Source: Mucilaginibacter galii (GTDB taxonomy: Bacteria; Bacteroidota; Bacteroidia; Sphingobacteriales; Sphingobacteriaceae). Taken from it: a DNA stretch of 64,000 bases. This document shows, one piece after another, positions 8,209 through 16,143 of this stretch. Location of the stretch: positions 62,001 to 126,000 of the forward strand of contig NZ_BMDO01000001.1 in the NCBI RefSeq assembly GCF_014635825.1, given 5' to 3'. Within the stretch, counting starts at the first letter, position 1. Each line of letters begins with the position of its first letter. The notes beneath the pieces are model-generated. The model ran no database searches and was not told the DNA's origin. It saw only the letters and a program-made list of their open reading frames with translations. Position numbers and translations under genes: made by a program.

Positions 8209-8329
8209 GTCGTGAGTCGTGAGTCGTGAGTCGTGAGTCGTGAGTCGTGAGTCGTGAGTCGTGAGTCGTGAGTCGTGAGTCGTGAGTCGTGAGTCGTGAG
8301 TCGTGAGTCGTGAGTCGTGAGTCGTGAGT
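8198..8329. repeat. Tandem array of heptamer GTGAGTC, about 19 copies
   Basis: 132 bp of perfect 7-bp direct repeats with no spacers. It begins inside the last codons of the SPFH gene, whose TGA stop is part of the array. Because 7 is not a multiple of 3, the reverse strand reads open in every frame as THDSRLT repeats; these are not genes. A perfect hairpin starts immediately at its end. Confidence 0.98.
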
Positions 8330-8364
8330 ATCAAAAGCACATCTTTGGATGTGCTTTTGATACT
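8327..8364 (+). terminator. Terminator-like hairpin after SPFH gene and heptamer array
   Basis: Perfect 17-bp stem (AGTATCAAAAGCACATC and its complement) with loop TTTG, followed by an AT-rich stretch. Its first arm overlaps the end of the array. Confidence 0.7.
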
Positions 8365-8373
8365 TTAAATTAC

Positions 8374-8412
8374 CCGTCATTGCGAGGTACGAAGCAATCT
8401 CAGCAATGACGG
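8374..8412. repeat. REP-like palindrome, TCATTGCGAGGTACGAAGCA family
   Basis: Outer stem CCGTCATTGC / GCAATGACGG (10 bp, perfect) with an inner TTGC/GCAA pair. Its first 28 bp are identical to those at 46549-46576. This palindrome type is common in intergenic DNA of Bacteroidota. Confidence 0.85.
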
Positions 8413-8488
8413 TTTCTGTTTACATACCTTTACCCATCAAAATTTCGTCATAAAAATCTGCCGGTTTACTTTCTTCGTTTATCCCTCC

Positions 8489-8496
8489 TACTTTTG
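8489..8496 (+). promoter_or_regulatory. -7 promoter box (TACTTTTG) of the DUF3050 gene
   Basis: Perfect TAnnTTTG match 20 bp before the ATG at 8517, giving a leader of roughly 10-14 nt. Confidence 0.6.
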
Positions 8497-8516
8497 ACAA
8501 GCATTTAAAACATATT

Positions 8517-9308
8517 ATGGCCATAGCAGATCAGCGCATAGCGCAGTTAAAACAGCAGATAGAACCTTTAAGAGCCCAATTGATCAGTCATCCTTTGTAT
8601 CGGCAAATGCAAACGCTGGAGGACCTTAACACTTTTATGGAGCATCATGCCTTTGCGGTGTGGGATTTTATGTCGCTGTTGAAAGCGTTGCAGCAAAACC
8701 TTACCTGCACTACCCTGCCCTGGATGCCGGTAGGCAGCGCCAACACCCGCTACCTCATTAATGAGATTGTTACGGGCGAGGAAAGTGACATTGATAATGA
8801 GGGAAACCGCACTAGTCACTTTGAACTTTACCTGCGTGCTATGCAACAGGCAGGCAGCGAGGCCAAAGCCATTTATGCACTATTTGAAAAATTCAAAGCA
8901 GGTAAGTCTATTAATGAAGCCCTTGAAGAGGCATCTATTCCTGAAGCTGCCCGCAAATTTGTACAGCATACTTTCGAGGTAATTGCCACAGATAAGCCTT
9001 ATATCCAGGCTGCGGTATTCACCTTTGGTCGTGAAGATTTGATACCCGAAATGTTTATTAGCATGGTGAAAGAAATTAGCCGTCAGTTTCCTGATAAGGT
9101 TAGTTTACTACTGTACTACCTCGAACGCCACATCGAAGTAGATGGCGACCATCACTCGCACCTAGCTTATGAAATGACCGCCGAATTATGCGGCGACGAT
9201 GCAAGCAAATGGACAGAAGCTACCCAAGCCGTTGAAGCTGCCCTGCAAGCACGTATTGCCTTATGGGATGGAATATTGGAAACGATGGGTGAAGCAGTGA
9301 GCGAATAG
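8517..9308 (+). CDS. DUF3050 domain-containing protein (heme-oxygenase-like fold)
   Basis: 263 residues matching the DUF3050 family along its length: [20 protein letters not shown] near residue 40, [18 protein letters not shown], and the C-terminal [21 protein letters not shown]. The conserved E, HH, E and DxDHH residues are arranged as in heme-oxygenase-like diiron proteins, so an iron-dependent oxidase is a possible role, but no member function is assured. The gene is monocistronic, with its own -7 box and a palindrome cluster downstream. Confidence 0.85.
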   Translation: MAIADQRIAQLKQQIEPLRAQLISHPLYRQMQTLEDLNTFMEHHAFAVWDFMSLLKALQQNLTCTTLPWMPVGSANTRYLINEIVTGEESDIDNEGNRTSHFELYLRAMQQAGSEAKAIYALFEKFKAGKSINEALEEASIPEAARKFVQHTFEVIATDKPYIQAAVFTFGREDLIPEMFISMVKEISRQFPDKVSLLLYYLERHIEVDGDHHSHLAYEMTAELCGDDASKWTEATQAVEAALQARIALWDGILETMGEAVSE

Positions 9309-9331
9309 TTATTAGTTTGAGAATAACATAA

Positions 9332-9414
9332 ATGTCATTGCGTAGCGTGGCAATCTCGTTTAGACTGGTCCCAGTGAGATTGCCGCGTCGCTATCGCTCC
9401 AATCGCAATGACAT
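9332..9414. repeat. REP-like nested hairpin, TGTCATTGCG family
   Basis: Outer stem ATGTCATTGCG / CGCAATGACAT (11 bp, perfect), a middle stem GCAATCTC / GAGATTGC, and an inner ACTGG / CCAGT, about 83 bp in all. It is followed at once by the GCGTCCACGC hairpin cluster. Confidence 0.8.
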
Positions 9415-9460
9415 ACTTTTATATATTAAAAGTCTGTGTAGTTCTCTTTTTTCTCGCACA

Positions 9461-9573
9461 TTCAGGCGTCCTCGCCTGAATGAATTTTGGTGTAAGCGTC
9501 CACGCTTACAGTTATGATGTTATCGTAAGCTTGGACGCTTACATCATTAATGTTCGGGCGTGGACGCCCGAAC
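9461..9573. repeat. Composite cluster of four small hairpins with TCCA/TGGA-type loops
   Basis: Four hairpins: 9461-9480 (TTCAGGCG, loop TCCT), 9491-9510 (TGTAAGCG, loop TCCA), 9525-9542 (GTAAGCT, loop TGGA, one arm mismatch) and 9552-9573 (GTTCGGGCG, loop TGGA). The first pair and second pair point in opposite directions, so the cluster is itself an inverted repeat. The same layout recurs at 63105-63224. Confidence 0.85.
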
Positions 9574-9585
9574 TTGCGGTTCATG

Positions 9586-10311
9586 CTAACTCTTCTTCTT
9601 TATCCGTTGCGCTACCCTTACCGCCACATCTGATCCTTTGGCAAAGAAGGCTGAAAAAGGTTGCTTGAGATAGGGTTCAAACGCTGGCCCGTAAAGCGCG
9701 GCCACATCGGCATCAAAAATAGATTTGGTTACCGGGGCTATGTTCCACGGCATGTGCTCAACCGCATACTCCAACGTGGTGTTATGATTGATAGCATTAT
9801 AACCCCAATAATGTTCAAAGATAAATTCTTCGGCACTGCCGTTTTCTATGGGCACAAATGCATTGCTTACGGTGGCAGCTAACTTGTTCCAGCGGCCTTT
9901 GTATTTCCATTCGTACAAATACTCGGTTTCCTTATCATTACTATTTACCGAATGGCGCATAGGCATGGCTTTATAGTGCTCGTTGTAAAGGTTGTTAGCC
10001 ACCATGGGAATAATAGCTAACGGCACAATTTCGCTGATGAACACTGCACCCCGCTTCCATTGCTGTCCGTCAAAATAACGCACATAAAAACGTAGATTTA
10101 CTTCCTCAAAATTTACATGCCATGGCCATTTAATGCCTAATACCCGGGTATTTAAAAACATAAAGCCCACCATGCTAACCAATGCCTTACCTTCCCACAA
10201 ATCCAGCTCGGTATAGGCCGGCAGATAAGGTTTAAGCACCTCTGGCGGCACCTCGTAATTAAGCATGAGCAGATCGCGCCAATCGGCTTGGAGAAATTTA
10301 ATTTTAGGCAT
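9586..10311 (-). CDS. DUF2071 (YqjF-like) protein
   Basis: 241 residues of the YqjF/DUF2071 family: FLQADWRDLLMLNYEVPPEV at the N-terminus, the YLPAYTELDLWEGKALVSMV block, and NLRFYVRY. The family has an acetoacetate-decarboxylase-like fold but no established activity. No signal peptide or membrane segment is present. The gene lies between two repeat clusters (9332-9573 downstream, 10331-10424 upstream) and appears to be a single transcription unit. Confidence 0.85.
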   Translation of the reverse strand: MPKIKFLQADWRDLLMLNYEVPPEVLKPYLPAYTELDLWEGKALVSMVGFMFLNTRVLGIKWPWHVNFEEVNLRFYVRYFDGQQWKRGAVFISEIVPLAIIPMVANNLYNEHYKAMPMRHSVNSNDKETEYLYEWKYKGRWNKLAATVSNAFVPIENGSAEEFIFEHYWGYNAINHNTTLEYAVEHMPWNIAPVTKSIFDADVAALYGPAFEPYLKQPFSAFFAKGSDVAVRVAQRIKKKS

Positions 10312-10330
10312 GGTGTTATATGAACCTCAA

Positions 10331-10424
10331 TGTCGTTTCGAGTGATAACGAGAAATCCTGTTCGATGTGCATAATATACAACCTGGCGTTTGAACAGGAT
10401 CTCTCACTAACGTTCGAGATGACA
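10331..10424. repeat. REP-like long inverted repeat (TGTC..TTCGA..AATCCTGTTCGA family)
   Basis: 35-nt arms at 10331-10365 and 10390-10424, identical at 27 of 35 positions when one is reversed, separated by 24 nt. A single arm of the same family lies at 57017-57051. Confidence 0.8.
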
Positions 10425-10460
10425 GGATAGTTGTTATTGGATGATTAATGCTATAACAAA

Positions 10461-10484
10461 AAATCCCGCCTGATGGCGGGATTT
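10461..10484 (-). terminator. Terminator of the M48 peptidase gene
   Basis: Perfect 10-bp stem AAATCCCGCC / GGCGGGATTT with a TGAT loop, flanked by A/T runs on both sides, 7 bp past the M48 stop codon. Confidence 0.85.
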
Positions 10485-10491
10485 AAATTTC

Positions 10492-11292
10492 TTATTTTTT
10501 GTAATATTTCATGGCCTCGGGTATGCGGTTTTGAATTTCGCGGATACGGCTAGCATCTGAAGGGTGAGTGCTTAAGAACTCCGGCGGAGCATTACCACCA
10601 CTTTTAGCTGCCATACGCTGCCAAAAAGCTACAGCATCATTAGGGTTGTAACCGGCCATAGCCATAAAAGTTAAACCCAAACGGTCGGCTTCGGTTTCCT
10701 GGTTACGGCTGTACTTCAAAAGCATTACCTGGCTGCCTGTACCATATAAGGCATTAACACTCTTTAACAATACAGATGAGGAGGTGTTAGCAGCAACACC
10801 AACCGCAGCGCCTACACCCTGCGCTAAATATTCTTGTGAAATACGTTCGGCAGAATGCTTGGCAATAGCATGACCAATTTCATGACCCATTACGGTAGCC
10901 AAACCGGCATCATTTAATGTTATAGGCAAAATACCGCTGTAAACGGCTACTTTACCACCCGGCATACACCAGGCGTTTACTTCGGGACTTTGTATCAGGT
11001 TAAATTCCCACTGAAAATTGTATTGATCGCCGTAACCGTTTTGGCTTAAGTAAGTTTGTATAGCAGAGGCTAAACGGTTACCCACCGTTTTTATGCGTTG
11101 CGCATCGCTGGTACCGGTAATAACTTTGGTTTTAGGATCTGATAACAGTTGGCGGTAGCTGGTTGCGGCCGATTGATTAACCTCGGCATCGCCAACGGCT
11201 AAAAATTGTTTACGACCGGTTAAGGGCACAGTGGAACACGAGTAGAAAATAACGGCCGCTGTGAAAGCCATCATTAATTTTTGAATTTTCAT
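10492..11292 (-). CDS. M48 family metallopeptidase, lipoprotein
   Basis: 266 residues. A lipoprotein signal with the modified cysteine at residue 19 (FYSC), then an M48 catalytic domain: HEIGH at 137-141 binds zinc and holds the catalytic Glu, and ETEAD at 199-203 supplies the third ligand. TVPLTGRKQF just after the lipobox is the LoiP/YcaL/BepA-type signature. It probably acts in periplasmic protein quality control, attached to a membrane by lipid. It lies 12 bp downstream of plsY in the same direction and is closed by a strong terminator. Confidence 0.92.
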   Translation of the reverse strand: MKIQKLMMAFTAAVIFYSCSTVPLTGRKQFLAVGDAEVNQSAATSYRQLLSDPKTKVITGTSDAQRIKTVGNRLASAIQTYLSQNGYGDQYNFQWEFNLIQSPEVNAWCMPGGKVAVYSGILPITLNDAGLATVMGHEIGHAIAKHSAERISQEYLAQGVGAAVGVAANTSSSVLLKSVNALYGTGSQVMLLKYSRNQETEADRLGLTFMAMAGYNPNDAVAFWQRMAAKSGGNAPPEFLSTHPSDASRIREIQNRIPEAMKYYKK

Positions 11293-11304
11293 AGGACAGT
11301 TGTT

Positions 11305-11952
11305 TTAGGCTACTTTACTTTTAAAAAGGTTGACTTTCGACTCCTTGCCTTTGAGTAAACGTTCTATATTTTTTTGATGGGTAACCAAAATGAGCACACA
11401 TATGCACATACTATATATAACGACCGATTTAATATACACTGGAAATATAAAGGTTACTCCCACTAAATAAGTAAATCCGGCTACAATAGAGCCTAATGAT
11501 ACATATTTGGTTACCAGCAATATTATTATAAATACGAGCACGCACAATAGAGCCGACTGTAGGTTTATAGCCAAAACCATTCCAAATAATGTAGCCACGC
11601 CTTTACCACCCCTAAATCCGGCAAAAACCGGGAACAAATGGCCCATTACGGCCGCTATGCCCAAAGCCAGTTCATAATTAATAAATGCAACAGAATTATG
11701 GTGCCCGATAGTGCTTACGCCAATGAGGTAAGCCAGGTTGGTGGCCGTCCACCCTTTTAAGATATCAATTAACATAACGGGTATACCCGCCTGCTTGCCC
11801 AAAACCCTGAAAGTATTGGTAGCGCCGGCATTACCGCTGCCGTATTCTCTAACATCTATCCCATAGAACGCCTGGCCTATCCATACCGCGGTAGGAATAG
11901 AGCCAAACAGGTAGGCCAGAATAAGCACTAAAACAGAATAGACAGAAATCAT
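11305..11952 (-). CDS. plsY: Glycerol-3-phosphate acyltransferase PlsY
   Basis: 215 residues, integral membrane. Transfers the acyl group from acyl-phosphate to glycerol-3-phosphate, the first step of phospholipid synthesis. The three PlsY motifs are visible: GSIPTAVWIG then GSGNAGATNTFRVLG (motif 1/2), and FRGGKGVAT (motif 3). Multiple hydrophobic segments are spread over the length. A -7 box (TATTTTTG) ends 7 nt before the ATG, so the leader is near zero. It is followed by the M48 gene. Confidence 0.95.
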   Translation of the reverse strand: MISVYSVLVLILAYLFGSIPTAVWIGQAFYGIDVREYGSGNAGATNTFRVLGKQAGIPVMLIDILKGWTATNLAYLIGVSTIGHHNSVAFINYELALGIAAVMGHLFPVFAGFRGGKGVATLFGMVLAINLQSALLCVLVFIIILLVTKYVSLGSIVAGFTYLVGVTFIFPVYIKSVVIYSMCICVLILVTHQKNIERLLKGKESKVNLFKSKVA

Positions 11953-11959
11953 TTTGCCA

Positions 11960-11967
11960 CAAAAATA
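11960..11967 (-). promoter_or_regulatory. -7 promoter box (TATTTTTG) of plsY
   Basis: Perfect TAnnTTTG on the minus strand, 7 nt from the plsY start codon. Confidence 0.55.
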
Positions 11968-11997
11968 CTAAATGAACACCATAAATTTGGTAACTTA

Positions 11998-12843
11998 TTA
12001 CTTAACGGCTTTTAAGCTGAGGTCGAGGCTCTTAACCGAATGGGTTAGGGCACCAACCGAAATATAATCTACTCCGCAAGCTGCGTATTCATAAATATTA
12101 TCGGCCGTTATACCACCCGATGCTTCGGTAGCATACCTGCCCGATATAATATTGATGGCATCTCTAAGATCGGGGATGCTGAAGTTATCCAGCATAATAC
12201 GATCTACACCGCCGGTTTCGAGCACCTGCTCCAATTCGTCGAGGTTACGTACCTCTATTTCAATTTGCAGACTTTTATTTTCGGCTTTTAAATATTCGTG
12301 CGTATTGTAAATGGCCTGTTGTATACCGCCCGAGTAATCAACATGGTTATCCTTAATCAGGATCATGTCATACAAACCAAACCTGTGGTTTACTCCTCCG
12401 CCAATTTCAACCGCCCATTTTTCGAGGTAACGGAAACCGGGCGTTGTTTTACGGGTATCAAGCACCTTAGTGTTAGTCCCCTTAAGCAGGTCGGTTATCT
12501 GGCGCGTTTTGGTGGCAATACCGCTCATGCGCTGCATACAATTCAACACCAGGCGTTCGGCTTTAAGTATACATTGTACGCTGCCTTCTACCATAAAAGC
12601 CACATCTTTGGGTTTAACCATGGCACCGTCTTGCAAGTAAACGTCTACTTTAAGTTCGGGGCTAACCATATCAAAAATTTCTAAAGCCAGTTCTACCCCG
12701 GCCAGTACGCCGGTGTCTTTAACCAACAAACGGGCTTTGCCCATGGTTCCCTGGGGTATGGTGGCTAACGAGGTGTGGTCGCCATCGCCAACATCTTCGG
12801 CCAGCGCCCTTATTATAAAGTCGTGTACAAGTTCTTTATCCAA
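11998..12843 (-). CDS. nadC: Nicotinate-nucleotide pyrophosphorylase (carboxylating)
   Basis: 281 residues. Converts quinolinate and PRPP to nicotinate mononucleotide in de novo NAD synthesis. Conserved blocks: ERLVLNCMQRMSGIATKT, the VLDTRKTTPGFRYLEKWAV stretch with the basic residues that bind quinolinate, GGGVNHRFGLYDMILIKDNH, and the C-terminal barrel EASGGITADNIYEYAACGVD. The frame starts at a TTG (MDKELVHDF), with a perfect TACTTTTG box about 20 nt upstream. The gap to plsY is 45 bp. Confidence 0.95.
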   Translation of the reverse strand: MDKELVHDFIIRALAEDVGDGDHTSLATIPQGTMGKARLLVKDTGVLAGVELALEIFDMVSPELKVDVYLQDGAMVKPKDVAFMVEGSVQCILKAERLVLNCMQRMSGIATKTRQITDLLKGTNTKVLDTRKTTPGFRYLEKWAVEIGGGVNHRFGLYDMILIKDNHVDYSGGIQQAIYNTHEYLKAENKSLQIEIEVRNLDELEQVLETGGVDRIMLDNFSIPDLRDAINIISGRYATEASGGITADNIYEYAACGVDYISVGALTHSVKSLDLSLKAVK

Positions 12844-13013
12844 AATATGAATTTTTTGTGCTTCAAAAGTAAAACAATTAGTTAGGATTTAGTTTTTGAT
12901 TTTTATTGGTTCGGGGTTGCATTTAATCTTCTTTGTTTTTTTAATTCTAACAATTCAACTACTTAACCACTCACTAATCAACCAACCACTATTCAACTAA
13001 TCAACCAATCAAC

Positions 13014-13021
13014 TATATTTG
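13014..13021 (+). promoter_or_regulatory. -7 promoter box (TATATTTG) of gpmI
   Basis: Perfect TAnnTTTG, four bases (CGCC) before the GTG start, implying a leaderless message. Confidence 0.6.
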
Positions 13022-13025
13022 CGCC

Positions 13026-14546
13026 GTGGAAAATAAGAAAGTAGCTTTATTAATATTAGATGGCTGGGGTTACGGCCGTCCCGACGAATCAAACGCCATT
13101 TACGAGGCCAATACACCATTTTTTGATGAGATGCTTCAAAAGTATCCCAACTCTAAACTGGTAACCTCGGGTACCGACGTAGGCTTACCCGAGGGACAGA
13201 TGGGTAACTCGGAAGTTGGCCACATGAACTTAGGCGCCGGCCGCGTGGTATACCAAGAACTGGGCCGCATTAACAAAGCGGTAGACGAGCGCGAACTGCC
13301 CGGCATTGCTGTATTACAAGAAGCATTTGCTTATGCTAAAGAAAACAATAAAGATGTGCACTTAATAGGCCTGGTGTCTGACGGTGGCGTACACTCGCAT
13401 ACCAAGCATGTAAAAGGTTTGTGCGATGCTGCGGTAGAGTACGGGTTAGAAAAAATATTCATCCACGCCTTTTTAGATGGTCGCGATACCGACCCTAACT
13501 CTGGTGTTACCTATATAACTGATCTCGAAATTGCCATTAGCCAGCAGCCGGTTAAACTGGCCTCGGCTATTGGCCGCTATTATGCCATGGACCGCGATAA
13601 CCGCTGGGAACGCGTTAAACTTGCTTACGACCTGATGGTAAACGGCCAGGGTGCACCAGCCATGAATATGGTACAGGCCATCCAGGAATCTTATGCACAA
13701 GGTGTAACTGACGAATTTATACAGCCTATCATCCGTACAGATGTAGATGGCAATCCCATAGCTACTATTAAAGAAGGCGATGTGGTGATCTGCTTTAACT
13801 TCCGTACAGACCGTGGCCGTGAAATTACGCAGGCGCTTTGCCAGAAAGATTTCCCTGAGCAAAATATGCATGCGCTCAACCTGTACTACGTTACCATGAC
13901 CACGTACGACGAAACGTTCAATAACGTAAAGGTAGTTTTCACCAAGGATGATTTGACCAACACGCTGGGCGAAGTATTACAAAACGCTGGTAAAAACCAG
14001 ATCCGTATTGCCGAAACAGAGAAATATCCGCATGTAACCTTCTTTTTCTCAGGTGGCCGCGAAAAGGAGTTTATTAACGAAAAGCGCCTGATGGTGCCAT
14101 CGCCAAAAGTGGCTACTTACGATATGCAACCTGAAATGAGCGCCGAAGGTATCCGCGATGCTATTTTACCTGAACTGCAAAGTGGCTGGGCCGATTTTAT
14201 TTGTCTCAATTTTGCCAATACCGACATGGTAGGCCATACCGGCGTTTTTGAAGCCGTAGTAAAAGCCGCTGAAACGGTTGATGCCTGTGTTAAAACACTG
14301 GTTGAGGTAGGTACCCAAAACGGCTACTCTTTCATCATCATTGCCGATCATGGTAATGCCGATTTTATGATCAACGAAGACGGATCGCCTAACACGGCAC
14401 ATACCACTAACCTGGTGCCCTGCATTTTGATCGACAAAGATGTTGATCATATTAACGATGGTAAATTGGGCGACATAGCCCCTACCGTTTTAACTTTAAT
14501 GGGTGTGCAAATACCTGCTACCATGACAGGTGATGTATTGGTGTAA
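13026..14546 (+). CDS. gpmI: 2,3-bisphosphoglycerate-independent phosphoglycerate mutase
   Basis: 506 residues. Interconverts 3- and 2-phosphoglycerate in glycolysis using two Mn ions. Metal and phospho-serine motifs: LDGWGYG with Asp12, NSEVGHMNLGAG with Ser62 as the phosphorylated residue, FLDGRDTDPNSG, the HGNAD block (IADHGNADFM), and NTAHTTNLVPCI. Length is typical. The start is GTG at 13026, directly after the -7 box. It overlaps the next lipoprotein gene by about 14 nt. Confidence 0.97.
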   Translation: MENKKVALLILDGWGYGRPDESNAIYEANTPFFDEMLQKYPNSKLVTSGTDVGLPEGQMGNSEVGHMNLGAGRVVYQELGRINKAVDERELPGIAVLQEAFAYAKENNKDVHLIGLVSDGGVHSHTKHVKGLCDAAVEYGLEKIFIHAFLDGRDTDPNSGVTYITDLEIAISQQPVKLASAIGRYYAMDRDNRWERVKLAYDLMVNGQGAPAMNMVQAIQESYAQGVTDEFIQPIIRTDVDGNPIATIKEGDVVICFNFRTDRGREITQALCQKDFPEQNMHALNLYYVTMTTYDETFNNVKVVFTKDDLTNTLGEVLQNAGKNQIRIAETEKYPHVTFFFSGGREKEFINEKRLMVPSPKVATYDMQPEMSAEGIRDAILPELQSGWADFICLNFANTDMVGHTGVFEAVVKAAETVDACVKTLVEVGTQNGYSFIIIADHGNADFMINEDGSPNTAHTTNLVPCILIDKDVDHINDGKLGDIAPTVLTLMGVQIPATMTGDVLV

Positions 14547-15114
14547 AAGCTTTAAGCAATTTCTTTTTATCACAACGTGCTTATCGGGGCTGGCTGCTTG
14601 CCGCCCCGATGTGCATGTAAGCACAGGCAATAAACGCTATTTCGATCTGAAAGCTTTTATTAATGCCGATTCTGCACGTTTACGTAAAGCTCAACCTGCG
14701 GTAAACAAAACAGTGACGCATAACAATAGCCAAACTCAAACCAAACGTATCGTTATTAAAAACTGGGGACAAGAGTTAGCCTTATTTGCCGCCTCAGACA
14801 TTAATAAACCCGCCTGGCGCGACAGTTACCGTATTGATGAACAAGGCGATTCGGTAGTGTACACCGCCCTCTTGCCCGAGCTTTTTACCCGCCGTATCAG
14901 CATCCGGCGCATCAATGGAAAGGTTACAAAGATCAACATCAGTAACGCTACCAAGAACCTGCTTTACAAAACTACTGAACACCTCACTTATTACCCTGAT
15001 TCACTTTACGTGATTGATAAAGAACAGCAGGTGAAGTTAATGGGAAGTAATAGGTATGTGATTAGTGGAGTGATAGCCCCTCCCCAACCCTCCCCAGGAG
15101 TGAGGGAGTTTTAG
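14533..15114 (+). CDS. Hypothetical lipoprotein downstream of gpmI
   Basis: About 193 residues from the ATG at 14533 (a GTG at 14530 is also in frame). The N-terminus has a hydrophobic run and lipobox-like cysteine (GLAAC). I recognise no domain. It starts inside the gpmI end, so the pair is coupled. The last 12 residues (APPQPSPGVREF) are encoded by the left half of a GC-rich palindromic repeat, so the original C-terminus seems to have been replaced or extended by that repeat. Confidence 0.65.
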   Translation: MYWCKSFKQFLFITTCLSGLAACRPDVHVSTGNKRYFDLKAFINADSARLRKAQPAVNKTVTHNNSQTQTKRIVIKNWGQELALFAASDINKPAWRDSYRIDEQGDSVVYTALLPELFTRRISIRRINGKVTKINISNATKNLLYKTTEHLTYYPDSLYVIDKEQQVKLMGSNRYVISGVIAPPQPSPGVREF

Positions 15115-15179
15115 TGAGCTCCTTTTTCTTGCATGTAATTTTTTAAAGTCCTCCCTCCCGGGGAGGATTTAGGAGGGGC
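15075..15179. repeat. Pair of inverted CCCCTCC-type palindromes
   Basis: Left copy 15075-15108 and right copy 15151-15179 are imperfect inverted copies of each other (GCCCCTCC, CCTCCCC, GAGGGAG in the same order) around a 42-bp AT-rich core. The left copy encodes the tail and stop of the lipoprotein gene; the right copy abuts the stop codon of the convergent TPR gene. Confidence 0.75.
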
Positions 15180-15794
15180 CTAACGATGACCAACAACTGT
15201 GGCCAGCTTTTCTTTTGATATTTCGAGCAATGAAGCAATATCGTTACGGTTAGGATTGTTGCTCAACACCTTCTCAAAGTCAGCGATAGCATTTTTGAAT
15301 GAGGTGCCAACCTGCGCGTGATCATACCCGCCCAATTGCATTTTATAAACAGCATAATCGCGGTAAGCTAAACCTCTGTTCTGGTAATAACTATCTTCAG
15401 CTTTAATAAGAATGGCTTTGTTTAAGTCTTGAATGGCCCCCAGCATATACTTTTCTCTTTCGGCGGGTGGTAACTGGCTGTCTTTAGCCATATTGCTTTT
15501 GGCTTTCGATCTAAAGTAGTAAGCTGCGTGGTTGGTTCTATCAAGCGTAACTACGCGGGTATAAGCGGTTATAGACTTTTTATAGTTTTCGCTGTGAAAG
15601 TATGAGTAACCCAGCATCCAAAGGGCATTGGTGCTGTTAGAGTCTACAATACAGGCTTTTTCTAACTGCTTTACGGCTGTTTTAAAATCCTTATCCATAA
15701 AAGCCTGGTAGCCAAGCTTTAAGTAAGCATTTTGGGCAGAGCTTTCTAACGAAGAAACAATAAGTAAAGATATTATGACCGACAGCCTCATCAT
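15180..15794 (-). CDS. Exported TPR-repeat protein
   Basis: 204 residues. A signal peptide (SVIISLLIVSSLESSAQ) is followed by about four tetratricopeptide repeats: YLKLGYQAFMDKDFKTAVK, ALWMLGYSYFHSENYKKSI, AAYYFRSKAK with a following helix, and a C-terminal repeat. TPRs bind protein partners; in Bacteroidota such small periplasmic TPR proteins are common and mostly unassigned. It starts at ATG 15794 or the adjacent ATG at 15791. It is convergent with the gpmI-lipoprotein pair. Confidence 0.8.
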   Translation of the reverse strand: MMRLSVIISLLIVSSLESSAQNAYLKLGYQAFMDKDFKTAVKQLEKACIVDSNSTNALWMLGYSYFHSENYKKSITAYTRVVTLDRTNHAAYYFRSKAKSNMAKDSQLPPAEREKYMLGAIQDLNKAILIKAEDSYYQNRGLAYRDYAVYKMQLGGYDHAQVGTSFKNAIADFEKVLSNNPNRNDIASLLEISKEKLATVVGHR

Positions 15795-16143
15795 TGATCA
15801 GTTGTTAACAACATTAACTATACAATAACTTGCATCTATATATTTTATTGTATGCAAATGCTGTATGTTTAAAACTTTTAAATTATAAACTACAAATTGC
15901 TTCGCTCAACACGACTGTTTTTCTTTTGCAGGCAACGGCAATTATACTAATTACGCAACAATAATCAAGGTAATTTTTTAATGCAATGGTAAATTGTCAC
16001 CTTGTCTATAATTGGCATATCAATTGAAACATTACAGCGTTAGCGCATAAAAGCGTATTTTTGCCGTGTTTGCAACAGCTGTTTACCACAGGTCTGCCAA
16101 CATGGCGTTTTTTTACTACCATATATACAAGAAAGGGTATTTG
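15795..16143. other. Intergenic region between TPR gene and lon
   Basis: No gene seen. AT-rich divergent promoter region holding the lon -7 box at 16056-16063 and a leader of about 75 nt before the lon ATG. The reading frame is open upstream to a GTG at 16066, but the family N-terminus begins at 16144. Confidence 0.6.
16056..16063 (+). promoter_or_regulatory. -7 promoter box (TATTTTTG) of lon
   Basis: Perfect TAnnTTTG on the plus strand, 80 bp before the preferred ATG at 16144 and 2 bp before an in-frame GTG. Confidence 0.5.

Larger units (their letters stand above)
8209..8516. other. Gap between SPFH and DUF3050 genes
   Basis: No gene. It holds the rest of the heptamer array, a perfect 17-bp-stem terminator-like hairpin, one CCGTCATTGCG-type palindrome and the DUF3050 promoter. 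Confidence 0.8.

Noticed and set aside
8198..8329. CRISPR array
   Set aside because: Direct repeats have no spacers and no cas genes are nearby; same for 51445-51538.
8077..8380. Open frames on the minus strand with THDSRLT repeats
   Set aside because: They are readings of the 7-bp array in all frames, with no start context or homologue.
16066..16143. N-terminal extension of Lon from a GTG
   Set aside because: The 26 residues are not Lon-like, and the GTG is immediately after the promoter box.
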